The notes: generated by a model not told the origin, from the sequence alone. A stretch of DNA of 64,000 bases from Pelagivirga sediminicola (GCF_003072125.1 NZ_QCYH01000013.1:1-64000); one strand, 5' to 3'. Numbered from the stretch's first letter, positions 17,353-25,925 are shown. A program made the numbers and translations.

Positions 17353-18270
17353 CTAGTTCGGTGCGATGTAGAGTGGCGCAGGCGCATTGGCCTCCTGCGC
17401 GGCACCTTTTCGGGTTACCAGAACGACGCCGATAATCGCCAGCAAAATTCCGAGGAGTTTCAGAAATCCCAAGGTTTCGCCATAAAACAACACTCCCATC
17501 GTCAGGCCGAAGACCGGGATTAGGAAGCTGAACGCATTGGCCAGATTGAGCGGCACGTCACTCAAAACCGACATCCAAAGAATGTAAACGAGCGCCGACC
17601 CGAACACAGCGAGCGTAAGCAAGACCGCGATAAAGGTGAACGACCATTGGATTTCCGCAGCTTTCTCCATGATGCCCGCTGCGAGGGCCAGCGGTATGCT
17701 TCCGATCAGGAACTGCAAACCCATTGCCATGAACAGATCAACCCGGCCAGTGATCTTCTTGATCATCACATTGCTGACAGTGACTCCAAGCGCCGCGAGA
17801 ACGATATACGCGATGCCAATGGCGTAACTGTCCCCACCGCTGGAAAAAAGCTGCGGGGCTGCAATGCCGACAATCCCCAGAAAGCCGATGAAAAGCCCTG
17901 CTTTTCCCCGACGGCTCAGACGTTCCCCCAATATGATACCGCCCAGTCCCGCCGCCAACAGAGGCTGGGTGTTCGCAATGACCGTGGCGATCCCTGGCGA
18001 CACGAATTCCGCCGCATGGAACATCCCCAGAAATCCGAGGCTGGTACCCCCGAGGCCCATGACAACCAGGGTCGCCCAGACTGCGGCATCGCGAGGAAAC
18101 GGGCGGCGTAGCGCACAGGCAATCCCGACCAGAACCAGACCGGCGATGACCGCGCGCAATGTCGCAAAACTCAGGTGCGGTGCGAAGACAATGCCGATCA
18201 TTAAGAGTGGATAGCACGCCGCCCAGAGCAGCATTACCGTGACAATTTTGAACGCACTGAACACTGTCAT
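17353..18270 (-). CDS. DMT-superfamily (EamA) transporter
   Basis: 305 residues with ten predicted helices in two EamA repeats. Repeat 1 has FVSPGIATVIANTQPLLAAG and GEKLSRR-like GERLSRRGKAG; repeat 2 has NAFSFLIPVFGLTMGVLFYGETLG. Members export amino acids, nucleosides or drugs; the substrate is not evident here. It is monocistronic, with decayed sequence on both sides. Confidence 0.85.
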   Translation of the reverse strand: MTVFSAFKIVTVMLLWAACYPLLMIGIVFAPHLSFATLRAVIAGLVLVGIACALRRPFPRDAAVWATLVVMGLGGTSLGFLGMFHAAEFVSPGIATVIANTQPLLAAGLGGIILGERLSRRGKAGLFIGFLGIVGIAAPQLFSSGGDSYAIGIAYIVLAALGVTVSNVMIKKITGRVDLFMAMGLQFLIGSIPLALAAGIMEKAAEIQWSFTFIAVLLTLAVFGSALVYILWMSVLSDVPLNLANAFSFLIPVFGLTMGVLFYGETLGFLKLLGILLAIIGVVLVTRKGAAQEANAPAPLYIAPN

Positions 18271-18740
18271 CGTGTGGCCTCAATGCCCTAGAGGCCCAGA
18301 CATGGGTGGAGATTGGAATACTATTCAACATTACCGGCAAGAGCGTCAAGACTACAAGGCGGTCAGCCCCGATGAATCGCTCGCATTATCTGTACGTTTC
18401 TCTGCTTCATCTCGGAAGGTTCGTGATTTCGCTGACCATTCAAAGGAGCTGACGCGCAACTTGCGTCTGCATTACGGTGGCCACCGCATGGGCCTCAGAC
18501 CCAGCGGGAGCTGATTTGAAATTTCTAGCGCCCAATCTGATGCGGAAGCCTGAATCGCGCTTCTTTAGAAAAACAAGCAGGTGACTCAGCCGAAGACACC
18601 CGAATATGCAAAACGCCGCAAAGGCCATGACCGGATGGCCCCTTTCGAGATCCGAAAACGTCGTCGTGACAGCACGTAATCTAAGTCTCTCTCGATAGCG
18701 TCCTTAGCAATCCCGGTGTGGGCGACTCCGCAACCGGTAT
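18271..18740. other. Decayed intergenic region
   Basis: About 470 bp between the DMT gene and the merR fragment. No convincing coding frame or regulatory dyad seen. Since the merR gene that follows lacks its 5' half, this stretch probably contains a deletion or recombination junction. Confidence 0.4.
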
Positions 18741-19163
18741 GTGGCATGGCGGCTGCGCTTCATCCGTAAGGCACCGCGCCTGGGGTTTTCCCTTGAGGAA
18801 ATAGGTGAATTGCTGGTGTTCGGGTCCTCTCCCGAAAGCACCGCGGGCGACATCCTGGAGATTGCCGAACGGAAGATCGCGGAACAGCAGGCGAAGATCG
18901 AAGATCTGGCGCAATTGCGCGCGTCCCTCGTGCACCTTGCCCTCGATTGCACAGGGGAGGGCCCCGTCGCGGCATGCCCGATCCCGAACCACTTCTACGA
19001 CGAAGGGGATGCTGTCCTTCCCTCTGCGAAGAACGCCGGGGCGATCCCGGCCGCTGCCTCGACCAGAGGCATCTCTGTAAACCGTCCGTCACGGACCTCA
19101 AAGGAAGACAACGCCATAAACACGATTTTGAAGCCTGTACACAGGCCTGCCTCGATTGCATGA
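18741..19163 (+). pseudogene. Truncated MerR-family metal regulator
   Basis: The frame starts inside the second half of a heavy-metal MerR regulator: RLRFIRKAPRLGFSLEEI, a dimerisation helix (EIAERKIAEQQAKIEDL) and a metal loop DCTGEGPVAACPIP with two Cys. The N-terminal winged-helix DNA-binding domain (about 45 residues) is gone; upstream residues do not match the family. The protein could not bind DNA. It overlaps, in another frame, the open frame of the copper-binding protein that follows. Confidence 0.75.
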
Positions 19164-19429
19164 CAGCCTGCGCCCGGTGTCTGGACGCCTGCATCGGCGA
19201 CCAGAAAATGGCAGACTGCGCCAAGCTCTGCCGCGACTGCATGGTCGTCTGCAATCCCTTCGCCATCCTCTGTGCCTCCGGCTCTGTTAGTTACGCCAGC
19301 CTGTGCAAAGCCTGTGCCGAGATCTGCGACGCCTGCGCCGCAGAATGCGAAAAGCACGATTCCCATCACTGCCCGGAATGCGCCGAAGCCTGCCGGAAAT
19401 GTGCCGAGGAAAGCCGCAAGATAGCATGA
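18947..19429 (+). CDS. Four-helix-bundle Cys-rich copper-binding protein (DUF326)
   Basis: From about 19115 the frame encodes a DUF326/Csp-like bundle: HKHDFEACTQACLDCMTAC, CLDACIGDQKMADCAKLC, CMVVCNPFAILC, CKACAEICDACAAEC, CPECAEACRKCAEES. Cysteines line each helix, as in copper storage proteins that load Cu(I) in the bundle core. There is no ATG/GTG at the expected start: AGGAAG is followed by ACAACGCCATAAACAC. The only in-frame candidate is a TTG at 18947 inside the merR remnant, so the N-terminus may be damaged. A strong terminator follows. Confidence 0.75.
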   Translation: MHRGGPRRGMPDPEPLLRRRGCCPSLCEERRGDPGRCLDQRHLCKPSVTDLKGRQRHKHDFEACTQACLDCMTACARCLDACIGDQKMADCAKLCRDCMVVCNPFAILCASGSVSYASLCKACAEICDACAAECEKHDSHHCPECAEACRKCAEESRKIA

Positions 19430-19435
19430 CCGAAA

Positions 19436-19459
19436 GGGCGGACCGTTCGCGGTCCGCCC
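19436..19459 (+). terminator. Hairpin terminator with TTCG tetraloop
   Basis: 10-bp GC-rich stem (19436-19445 with 19450-19459) closed by a TTCG loop, directly after the DUF326 stop, followed by TTATA. It separates this gene from the convergent methyltransferase-like gene. Confidence 0.7.
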
Positions 19460-19538
19460 CTTATACCCGGATAAAGTTAAGGGATTCCTTAATCGGGGAA
19501 GCCAGAGAGGGTGTGCAAGGCCGAGGCGAGTGCGCGCG

Positions 19539-20207
19539 TCAACCTTTATTGTCGTCCCTGCTGTCTCGTGACGCAGCCGCGAGCCGACGCCACTGGCCCC
19601 AGCGGGGGATGAACATCGGTACCCGACGTTGATAGTCGCGATAGGCTTCGCCAAATTGGGCCAGGACCTGCTTTTCCTCGCGCCGGGCCAACCAAGTATA
19701 AACCAGGACAACCACGGGAAACAGGCCGACCGAGAACAGCGTTGGCCAATGCACCACACCTTCGCCAAACAAGGCGATGAAAAGCCCGGTGTACTGGGGA
19801 TGGCGCACGAACGCGTAAAGCCCATCGGTTACCAGCCGGTCTTCCGCCCGTGCCTTATGGACCTGGCGCCAACCCTGGATAAATATGCCGATGCCGGTAA
19901 AGGCGAGTGCATAGCCAAGCAGCATGGAGATCAGCATGCCGGTTTCGCCCAATCCGACCAACGTGGACCAGAGACTGGCGCTGACATAGTCACTGTCGAG
20001 GCCGAAGAATCTTACCAGCAGGTAGATCGTGAGCGGAAAGCCATACATCTCTGCGTAGAGTGCAATGATGAAGGCCTGTACCACGCCTGCACCAGCCCAT
20101 TCGCGCCAATTCTTCGGTGCAAAATAGCGATAGAAAAACCAGGAGATCAGCACGATGACAATCAGTGCGATACCCCAGGTTCCAGCGTGGTTGAAGGATT
20201 CATTCAT
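19539..20207 (-). CDS. Isoprenylcysteine-methyltransferase-like membrane protein
   Basis: 222 residues from ATG 20207, which has AGAGGA upstream; the open frame reaches 20297. Several membrane helices are followed by the family signature GLYAFVRHPQYTGLFIALFG (ICMT/PEMT fold, SAM-binding RHPxY) and YTWLARREEKQVL. Such enzymes methylate small membrane-associated substrates. It shares EMYGFPLTIYLL with the protein at 35025, so the two are paralogues sitting in copper-linked contexts. The substrate is unknown. Confidence 0.8.
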   Translation of the reverse strand: MNESFNHAGTWGIALIVIVLISWFFYRYFAPKNWREWAGAGVVQAFIIALYAEMYGFPLTIYLLVRFFGLDSDYVSASLWSTLVGLGETGMLISMLLGYALAFTGIGIFIQGWRQVHKARAEDRLVTDGLYAFVRHPQYTGLFIALFGEGVVHWPTLFSVGLFPVVVLVYTWLARREEKQVLAQFGEAYRDYQRRVPMFIPRWGQWRRLAAASRDSRDDNKG

Positions 20208-20284
20208 TACTCGATCCTCTTTGGTGAAATCCATTCGAGACGGTCGCGCGTTGATATTACGCCCGGCGTTGGCACTTTCGTGGC

Positions 20285-20458
20285 CTATGCCGACCATACC
20301 CCGTGTTGCCGGTTCTGTAGGATGTATCGTACCGGCGCAACCTCGAACGCCTCCCGACAGGTGCCCGAGCAGAATTAGTAGGTCTTGCCACGGAGGTTGA
20401 ATTCGTCAATGGCAGTGGTGTAGCTGATCTTCATGCCGCAAACTGGATCCTTGTGCAT
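20285..20458 (-). pseudogene. Broken YHS-domain protein
   Basis: ATG 20458 starts MHKDPVCGMKISYTTAIDEF, a typical YHS metal-binding domain. After GKTY a TAA stop (20375-20377) interrupts, but the same frame continues FCSGTCREAFEVAPVRYI, exactly the second half of a YHS domain. One substitution (for example Tyr TAT or TAC to TAA) explains the break. YHS domains bind copper or sit on Cu ATPases. The 27-residue product left is probably non-functional. Confidence 0.7.
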
Positions 20459-20603
20459 GCGATTGGTTGTTTCTCGTCTGATATAGCCTCCTGAAACATA
20501 GCGACGTGTTTTGGCGAATACGGTCATGACTGCTGCAGATCTGGACTGCAACGCAGCGGCGCGTGGCCGAAGGTCCTGACACGGTTTCGCTGGGCCGTCC
20601 CAA

Positions 20604-20714
20604 ACCGATTGCCTGACGATCTGGCATTTGCAGAATGCGCCTCAGGGTGTGCGGTCCTGAAGCTGTAACGATTATCCACCGGCAGCGTCCTGATATCGAA
20701 CCTATGGACACAGG
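20604..20714 (+). repeat. Imperfect repeat, copy A (see 25499)
   Basis: About 111 bp that align along their length with 25499-25612, roughly two thirds identical by eye. Shared words include TGACGATC, CTGTAA, GATAT and a conserved PIA-stop codon end at the left. Copy A lies just before the cyclopropane-synthase-like gene. Confidence 0.5.
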
Positions 20715-20725
20715 GAGATCCAGCC

Positions 20726-22021
20726 GTGAGTGACAGCACTGAACTGGAGAAACATGACGCAACCAAGGTCCATTCTGTGGCGCCTGATAAACCCGTACGG
20801 GGTCAGTTTAATCTCTGGAGACGTCTGCTAGGCGGCTTTTTGAACCGGTCTATCAATACCGGCACTCTGATCTTGACCTTCCCCGATGCCTCGCGTCTTC
20901 GGTTTGGTTTCGGTGATCCATGCGTGGCCGCTACGATCACCTCTTCCCGCTCCTTGCGCCGGATTGCGCTGAACCCGGATCTGGCAACCGGCGAAGCCTA
21001 CATGGACGGCACTCTGCGCATCGATTACGGAGACATCTACGGTTTTTTGGATATTGTTCTGGGCAATCTCGGTGATGCATCCGGCTCGCCATTGCGCCGG
21101 GCCTGGCTGGCTCTGCGCCGCTTAGTCCGGCCATTGACGCTGTTCAATCCGGCGCGTCGCTCCCAAAGTAACGTGGCGCATCACTATGATCTCACCGATC
21201 AATTGTATGATTTGTTTCTCGATGCCGATCGCCAATATTCCTGCGCGTATTTCGCAACGCCAGGAGACACACTGGAACAGGCCCAGGCTCAGAAGAAGCG
21301 GCATATAGCGGCCAAGCTGCTTTTGGAGCCGGGTCAGCGGGTTCTTGATATCGGATCGGGCTGGGGCGGGATGGCGCGGTTTCTCGCGCGCGATGCGGAT
21401 GTATCTGTGACCGGCCTGACGCTCTCGAAAGAACAGCTGCTTTATGCAAAAATCGAAACTGCCAACGCGGGACTTGACGACGAGGTGACGTTCCATCTGC
21501 GCGACTACCGACACGAAGCCGCGCGCTATGATCGGATTGTCTCGGTCGGTATGTTCGAACATGTGGGCACGCCACATTATCGCACCTTTTTCAATACGGT
21601 CTCTGATCGTCTGACAGACGATGGCATCGCAGTGGTGCATACGATCGGCACAAGCGGCCCTCCGGGAGCTCCGGGGGCGTGGATCAAAAAGTACATCTTT
21701 CCGGGCGGCTATGCCCCGGCCATGTCCGAGGTTTTGCCCTCCATCGAAAAGAGCGGGCTGATCGTGACGGATGTCGAGGTCTTGCGCCTGCATTACGCCG
21801 AAACGCTTCGCGCATGGCGGCAACGGTTTCTGGCCAATCGCGCGCAGCTTTCCGATCTCCATGACGACAGGTTTTGCCGGATGTGGGAATTCTACCTGTC
21901 CGCCTGCGAGGCTGCATTCCGTCACACCGATCTTGTCGTATTTCAGTTCCAACTGGCGAAGCGCAAGACCACAGTCCCGCTGACGCGTGACTACATCGCC
22001 AATGCGAAAGCAAATCAATGA
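20726..22021 (+). CDS. cfa: Cyclopropane-fatty-acyl-phospholipid synthase-like methyltransferase
   Basis: 431 residues from GTG 20726 with GGGAG upstream. The family layout is complete: an N-terminal lipid-binding part (GEAYMDGTLRIDYGDIYGFLD), NVAHHYDLTDQLYDLFLD, DRQYSCAYF, and a Rossmann SAM site VLDIGSGWGGMARFLA. The active-site region has VSVGMFEHVG and FPGGYAPAMSE. It would turn unsaturated acyl chains into cyclopropane rings, which harden membranes under stress. It is monocistronic, preceded by a YHS remnant and repeat copy A. Confidence 0.9.
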   Translation: MSDSTELEKHDATKVHSVAPDKPVRGQFNLWRRLLGGFLNRSINTGTLILTFPDASRLRFGFGDPCVAATITSSRSLRRIALNPDLATGEAYMDGTLRIDYGDIYGFLDIVLGNLGDASGSPLRRAWLALRRLVRPLTLFNPARRSQSNVAHHYDLTDQLYDLFLDADRQYSCAYFATPGDTLEQAQAQKKRHIAAKLLLEPGQRVLDIGSGWGGMARFLARDADVSVTGLTLSKEQLLYAKIETANAGLDDEVTFHLRDYRHEAARYDRIVSVGMFEHVGTPHYRTFFNTVSDRLTDDGIAVVHTIGTSGPPGAPGAWIKKYIFPGGYAPAMSEVLPSIEKSGLIVTDVEVLRLHYAETLRAWRQRFLANRAQLSDLHDDRFCRMWEFYLSACEAAFRHTDLVVFQFQLAKRKTTVPLTRDYIANAKANQ

Positions 22022-22140
22022 CACGATACAGACGCAGCCAGGCATGGCCGACTACACGGACTGCGTCCAAAGCGGCGCTGCGGCCTGCTGAGGGTCGTTG
22101 CTACCTTGGTTCGAGACCGGTCGGGAAAAAATGGACCTAA

Positions 22141-22289
22141 CAGGCTGCTGAAAAAGTCTGGCGCAGCCCACGACACCGGCAAAACAGGGTGATTTTTGCG
22201 CTCTCTCGTTGACGTGATGAACAGCTCTTGCGACCCGTATCGATCAGCTCCACGAAAACAGCTGTTCAAAATCCTTTTTCAGCAGCCTG
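22141..22289. mobile_element. 149-bp element with perfect 15-bp inverted ends (MITE-like)
   Basis: CAGGCTGCTGAAAAA at 22141-22155 is the exact inverted repeat of 22275-22289. The interior has no gene. Short non-coding elements with transposon-like ends are typical of MITEs or solo remnants of an insertion sequence. I see no clear target duplication. Confidence 0.65.
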
Positions 22290-22569
22290 CTCTCATGATC
22301 GCTGTCAAGCCTTTGTTTCATGACGAAGATTCCGGCGGGCCGGGCGTAGCGTGATATGGATGCACAAGGTAGGAGACGGAACTGAGACGACGGTTGAGCA
22401 AGCTCTCATACGCGGGTTGGATACCGCATGACCGTGGTTTCGTCCTAGGGCTGCCTCGGTCTAAATGGCGAGCGTCGACCGGGTCGGCTCATAACAGGGC
22501 ACGAGGGTTCCCCACCGCGTTCCGCCCCCAACCTTGCGCACCGGCGTGGTCAGGGCGTTTTTCCTCTTC
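22290..22569. other. Non-coding stretch beside the IS110 transposase
   Basis: About 280 bp between the inverted-repeat element and the transposase stop. Probably includes the IS110 non-coding end, but IS110 elements lack inverted repeats so its boundary cannot be placed by eye. Confidence 0.4.
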
Positions 22570-23700
22570 TCAGCCTTGAATGCGAGCGGGAGCGTCAGGC
22601 AACGGCATCACTGCCCTGGCGATGGCCCAGATGAAGCCGACCATCTCGCGTGCGATGGCCGTGGTGACCACCACCTTCGCCTTTCCGGCCGCAACCAGAT
22701 GGCGGTAGCGCTGGCACATCCGCAGCTGCCCTTTCCAGGCGATGTCCCGCACGGCCTTGGGCAGCCCCTCGAGCCTGTCGTGAAGCTTGCGGCTGACACG
22801 CGCCTGCATCCGGTAGCTCCACGCGCCTTCGATCAGGGCGCGCCGGGCGATCCCGCTGCCGGCCTTGGTGATCCCGCCGCGACGCACGCTGGCGCCGCTG
22901 GAATGCTCAGACGGCGTCAGTCCGAGATAGGCCATCAACTGACGCGGGTTGTCGAAACGCCGGAAGTCCCCGACCTCGGCCACCACCGTCACGGCGACGA
23001 TGAAGGCCACGCCCCTCATCGCCTGAACCGCCTCGACCACAGGCGCAAGGGTCCAGCTTGGGAGTAGGTCGGCGATCTGACCAGTCAGCTTCTCGACCCT
23101 GGCTTCGGCATCGGCCACCGCGTCGACATAGTCTTGGAACACGATCTGCTGCACCGGGTGCTGGAACCGCACCGTTGTCAGCCAGCGCCGGTATGCCTTG
23201 GTCCAGCCTTTCTTCCCGGGATAGACGCAACCGTGGCGCAACAGGAAGCCCTGCAGATGCTGGCGTGCCTTGCTGAGCACCTTCATCGCAGTTGCCCGTG
23301 CCCGGACCAGGTCGCGCATCGCTTCATGCGCCGCGTCCGGCACCCACACGGCTGTCAATTCACCAGCCCGGTGCAGCTTTGCGAGCATGACCGCATCGCG
23401 GCGGTCCGTCTTTACCCGGTCCCCAGCCTTCACCGGAATGAGCGAGGGTGCCACCACGATACAGTCATGCCCCATCTCGACAAGTTGGCGATACAGGCCA
23501 TAGCCGCACGGGCCCGCTTCATAGCAGAAAAGCAATCGCCCCCCGCCTGCTGCCAGTTTCTCCACCAGCTTTCGAACATGATCTGCCCGATGCGGAACCG
23601 TGCCCCAGTGGCGGACCTCACCGCCACGTTCTCCGCGCGCAACCGCGACCGATATCGTCGCCTTATGGACATCCAACCCAATGAAAGTGCTATCCTGCAT
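22570..23700 (-). CDS. IS110-family transposase
   Basis: 376 residues, full length. The N-terminal DEDD (RuvC-like) domain begins FIGLDVHKATISVAVARGE and has YEAGPCGYGLYRQL and DRVKTDRRDAVMLAKLHR. The C-terminal transposase_20 domain has MRGVAFIVAVTVVAEVGDF, RQLMAYLGLTPSEHSSG and GITKAGSGIARRALIEGAW, including the conserved Ser region. It appears intact and possibly active. It lies immediately upstream of, and divergent from, nhaA, whose native promoter it may have displaced. Confidence 0.93.
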   Translation of the reverse strand: MQDSTFIGLDVHKATISVAVARGERGGEVRHWGTVPHRADHVRKLVEKLAAGGGRLLFCYEAGPCGYGLYRQLVEMGHDCIVVAPSLIPVKAGDRVKTDRRDAVMLAKLHRAGELTAVWVPDAAHEAMRDLVRARATAMKVLSKARQHLQGFLLRHGCVYPGKKGWTKAYRRWLTTVRFQHPVQQIVFQDYVDAVADAEARVEKLTGQIADLLPSWTLAPVVEAVQAMRGVAFIVAVTVVAEVGDFRRFDNPRQLMAYLGLTPSEHSSGASVRRGGITKAGSGIARRALIEGAWSYRMQARVSRKLHDRLEGLPKAVRDIAWKGQLRMCQRYRHLVAAGKAKVVVTTAIAREMVGFIWAIARAVMPLPDAPARIQG

Positions 23701-23808
23701 ATGGTCTCTCCCCCATTCTTGAGGCTCGGCACCGGCCGATCCGGCGCAACCCTCGAACGGAGAATGCCGCGGGAGAGACCACCGAACCAGTCAGCTCACA
23801 CCGTGATC

Positions 23809-25011
23809 ATGGGGTCTAAAGTGACCGTCAAGCCCCTGAGCCTCGACAGGATATCCGGCGTGTTGATACTCAGCGCCATTGTTCTTGCGCTGGTCGCTGC
23901 AAATTCGCCGCTAAAGGAGCTGTACAAAGTAATTCACCATGCTCCGATCCGTATTGGCCTGGCACCATACCAGATCGACGAACCGCTGATCGTCTGGATC
24001 AATCAGGGCCTGATGACCATTTTCTTCGTGCTTGTCGGGGTCGAAATCAAACATGAGCTTGTCGACGGACATCTGTCGACCCTGCGCCGGGCGGCATTGC
24101 CCGCGATCGCCGCTTTCGGCGGAATGGTCGTCCCCGCCCTCATCTATGTCGCGTTTACCGCGCCCGAGGGCGAAGCCATGCGCGGCTGGGCGATCCCGAT
24201 GGCGACCGATATTGCGCTGGCCCTCGCGCTCCTGTCTCTGTTGGGGCGTCGCATCCCTGTGGGTCTCAAGATATTTCTGATGGCCTTGGCCATTTTTGAC
24301 GACCTCGGGGCGGTTGCGATCATCGCGGTCTTCTACGGCGGGGAGATTCAATTCCTGCCAATGATCTTGGCCTTTGTGACGTTCGGGGTCATGATCGGCC
24401 TGAACCGGCTTGGTCAGGCTCACCCGCTTGCGTTGGCGGTTCTGGGCGCGATGCTTTGGGTGGCTTTATTCGAAGCAGGGGTCGAGGCCGCCCTTGCAGG
24501 CGTCCTGATCGCAGCCGTCATCCCCAATGGGATCAAAGATGATCGCGGAAATTCACCGCTGCTGACAACTCACCGAATGCTGCATCCCTGGGCAAGTCTT
24601 CTGATCGTCCCGCTATTTGGTTTCTTCAATGCAGGTGTCACAATCGAGATCGAGACTTTGCGCAATGTTTCCAGCGGCGTGTCTATGGGGGTCTTTTTCG
24701 GGCTGTTTCTGGGCAAGCAGATCGGCGTGCTGGGCGCGACCTGGTGCGCCGTAAAACTGGGCATCTGCTTACTGCCACCGGGCATCAGGTTCCGACATAT
24801 CTACGGAGCCGGTCTTCTGGCTGGCGTGGGCTTTACCATGGGCCTCTTTGTCACCGCGCTTGCGTTTGATACGCCGACATTTGCCGCCAGCGCGCGTCTG
24901 GTGATACTTGTCGGCTCCAGCCTGTCGGCCTTTGTCGGGCTTGCCGTCCTGTGGTTTGCACAGGGCGAACCCGAAATGCAGAGGTCACGGCATCAAAGTG
25001 GCGGCACCTGA
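23809..25011 (+). CDS. nhaA: Na+/H+ antiporter NhaA
   Basis: 400 residues from ATG 23809 (GTG 23803 and 23821 are alternatives). NhaA exchanges 2 H+ for 1 Na+. It has FFVLVGVEIKHELVDGHLST, ATDIALALALLSLLG and the ion-site aspartate pair in ALAIFDDLGAVAIIAVFY, followed by GVGFTMGLFV. No ribosome-binding site precedes any of the starts. The IS110 transposase starts only ~110 bp upstream in the opposite direction, so expression may depend on the insertion. Sodium export would fit a saline habitat. Confidence 0.92.
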   Translation: MGSKVTVKPLSLDRISGVLILSAIVLALVAANSPLKELYKVIHHAPIRIGLAPYQIDEPLIVWINQGLMTIFFVLVGVEIKHELVDGHLSTLRRAALPAIAAFGGMVVPALIYVAFTAPEGEAMRGWAIPMATDIALALALLSLLGRRIPVGLKIFLMALAIFDDLGAVAIIAVFYGGEIQFLPMILAFVTFGVMIGLNRLGQAHPLALAVLGAMLWVALFEAGVEAALAGVLIAAVIPNGIKDDRGNSPLLTTHRMLHPWASLLIVPLFGFFNAGVTIEIETLRNVSSGVSMGVFFGLFLGKQIGVLGATWCAVKLGICLLPPGIRFRHIYGAGLLAGVGFTMGLFVTALAFDTPTFAASARLVILVGSSLSAFVGLAVLWFAQGEPEMQRSRHQSGGT

Positions 25012-25084
25012 CTGTCAGGCCTACCGGCTTTCTGGCAGAACTCGCCGTGTGGTCGCCGTTTCCGCCCGGGCACATGGCAATAGT

Positions 25085-25098
25085 TTGACGTAGGTCAA
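25085..25098 (+). promoter_or_regulatory. FNR/FixK-type anaerobox with class II promoter spacing
   Basis: TTGACGTAGGTCAA is a perfect TTGAC-N4-GTCAA palindrome, a Crp/Fnr-family site. A -10-like TATGTT lies at 25122-25127; with a start near 25133 the box centre falls at about -41.5, the class II activator position. It stands at the head of the 22-kb co-directional block. Confidence 0.75.
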
Positions 25099-25133
25099 TA
25101 TCATTTGGACCCGTTTCGTGCTATGTTGCGCGG

Positions 25134-25511
25134 ATGGGCCACAGTAATCGACATTTTGTGCTTACGAAGATCGTGCGGAATTTCCGTTTTTTGATGGCAG
25201 CATTTCTGACAGCTATGTTGATTGCTGGAATAGCTCACACCGATGTCCATCAGACGGCTGATGTCGATCGGAATGGCACCAATCTGCTAGTGCATGCTCA
25301 GGATGTGGGTCCTGACAATCACGATGCCGTGGAATCGTCACACGATGCATCTTGTCCTTCACAATCTTTCTGTCACAATCAGCAGATGTTAAGTGCCGAG
25401 ACTCTTGGGTCCAGACAGCCCCTGTTTAAGAGCTTCCGGCTCCCAATGCCGGACCCGTCTTTTGGCAGCAGCCAAATGGTTGCACTGGACATTCGCCCGC
25501 CGATCGCTTGA
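25134..25511 (+). CDS. Small exported protein, unknown function
   Basis: 125 residues. An N-terminal hydrophobic segment (FRFLMAAFLTAMLIAGIAHT) serves as signal peptide or anchor. The rest is His/Asp-rich in the middle (HNDAVESSHDASCPSQSFCHNQQ-like) with two cysteines and ends in ALDIRPPIA. The ATG lies at or next to the predicted transcript start, so translation may be leaderless. It is the first gene of the FNR-controlled block. It resembles in build the exported proteins at 10296 and 60301. Confidence 0.6.
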   Translation: MGHSNRHFVLTKIVRNFRFLMAAFLTAMLIAGIAHTDVHQTADVDRNGTNLLVHAQDVGPDNHDAVESSHDASCPSQSFCHNQQMLSAETLGSRQPLFKSFRLPMPDPSFGSSQMVALDIRPPIA

Positions 25512-25612
25512 CGATCCGGCGTTGGCCCGATTTTTTGACAGGTTTTGGTTTCTGAGCCTGTAATGATCTCCCTCTGACAACGTCTTGATATTGAGCCCGT
25601 GGAAACACGGGG
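25499..25612 (+). repeat. Imperfect repeat, copy B (see 20604)
   Basis: About 114 bp spanning the 3' end of the small exported gene and the gap before the DUF5676 gene; aligns with 20604-20714. It may mark an ancestral duplicated gene end plus leader. Confidence 0.5.
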
Positions 25613-25655
25613 CCGTTCGCGCTTGCGCGACGTCAAGTTTCAAGGAGTGATTCAT

Positions 25656-25925
25656 TTGTCAAATCCAAGTCCCATTCGCATTTATCCGGTCGGCATGACC
25701 CTTGGCCTCCTGCTGGCACTGAGCTTTGCGTTGTGTGTTGTGTTCGGACTGCTGTTTCCCGGGGCCACAATGTACCAGGCGTGGTTGCCGCTGTTACCCG
25801 GCGTAACCTGGATCAGCTGGGCAAGCGCTATTCTGGGTCTGGCCGAAAGCTTTGCCTACGGCTGGTACATCGCCGTGATTTTTGTGCCGACATTCAACTT
25901 CTTTTCGCGGAGGACACAAGCATGA
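25656..25925 (+). CDS. DUF5676-family small membrane protein
   Basis: 89 residues. The start is a TTG at 25656, chosen because AAGGAG lies 9 bp upstream and MSNPSPIRIYPVGMTLG follows. Two membrane helices (residues ~13-32 and ~58-80) flank a loop LPGVTWISWASAILGLAESF, with the family end YGWYIAVIFVPTFNFFSRR. Its stop overlaps the next ATG by 4 bp. Function unknown; such proteins sit in copper or anaerobic stress clusters. Confidence 0.7.
   Translation: MSNPSPIRIYPVGMTLGLLLALSFALCVVFGLLFPGATMYQAWLPLLPGVTWISWASAILGLAESFAYGWYIAVIFVPTFNFFSRRTQA

Noticed and set aside
17151..17435. 95-codon plus-strand frame
   Set aside because: Overlaps the end of the DMT gene on the other strand and shows no family features.
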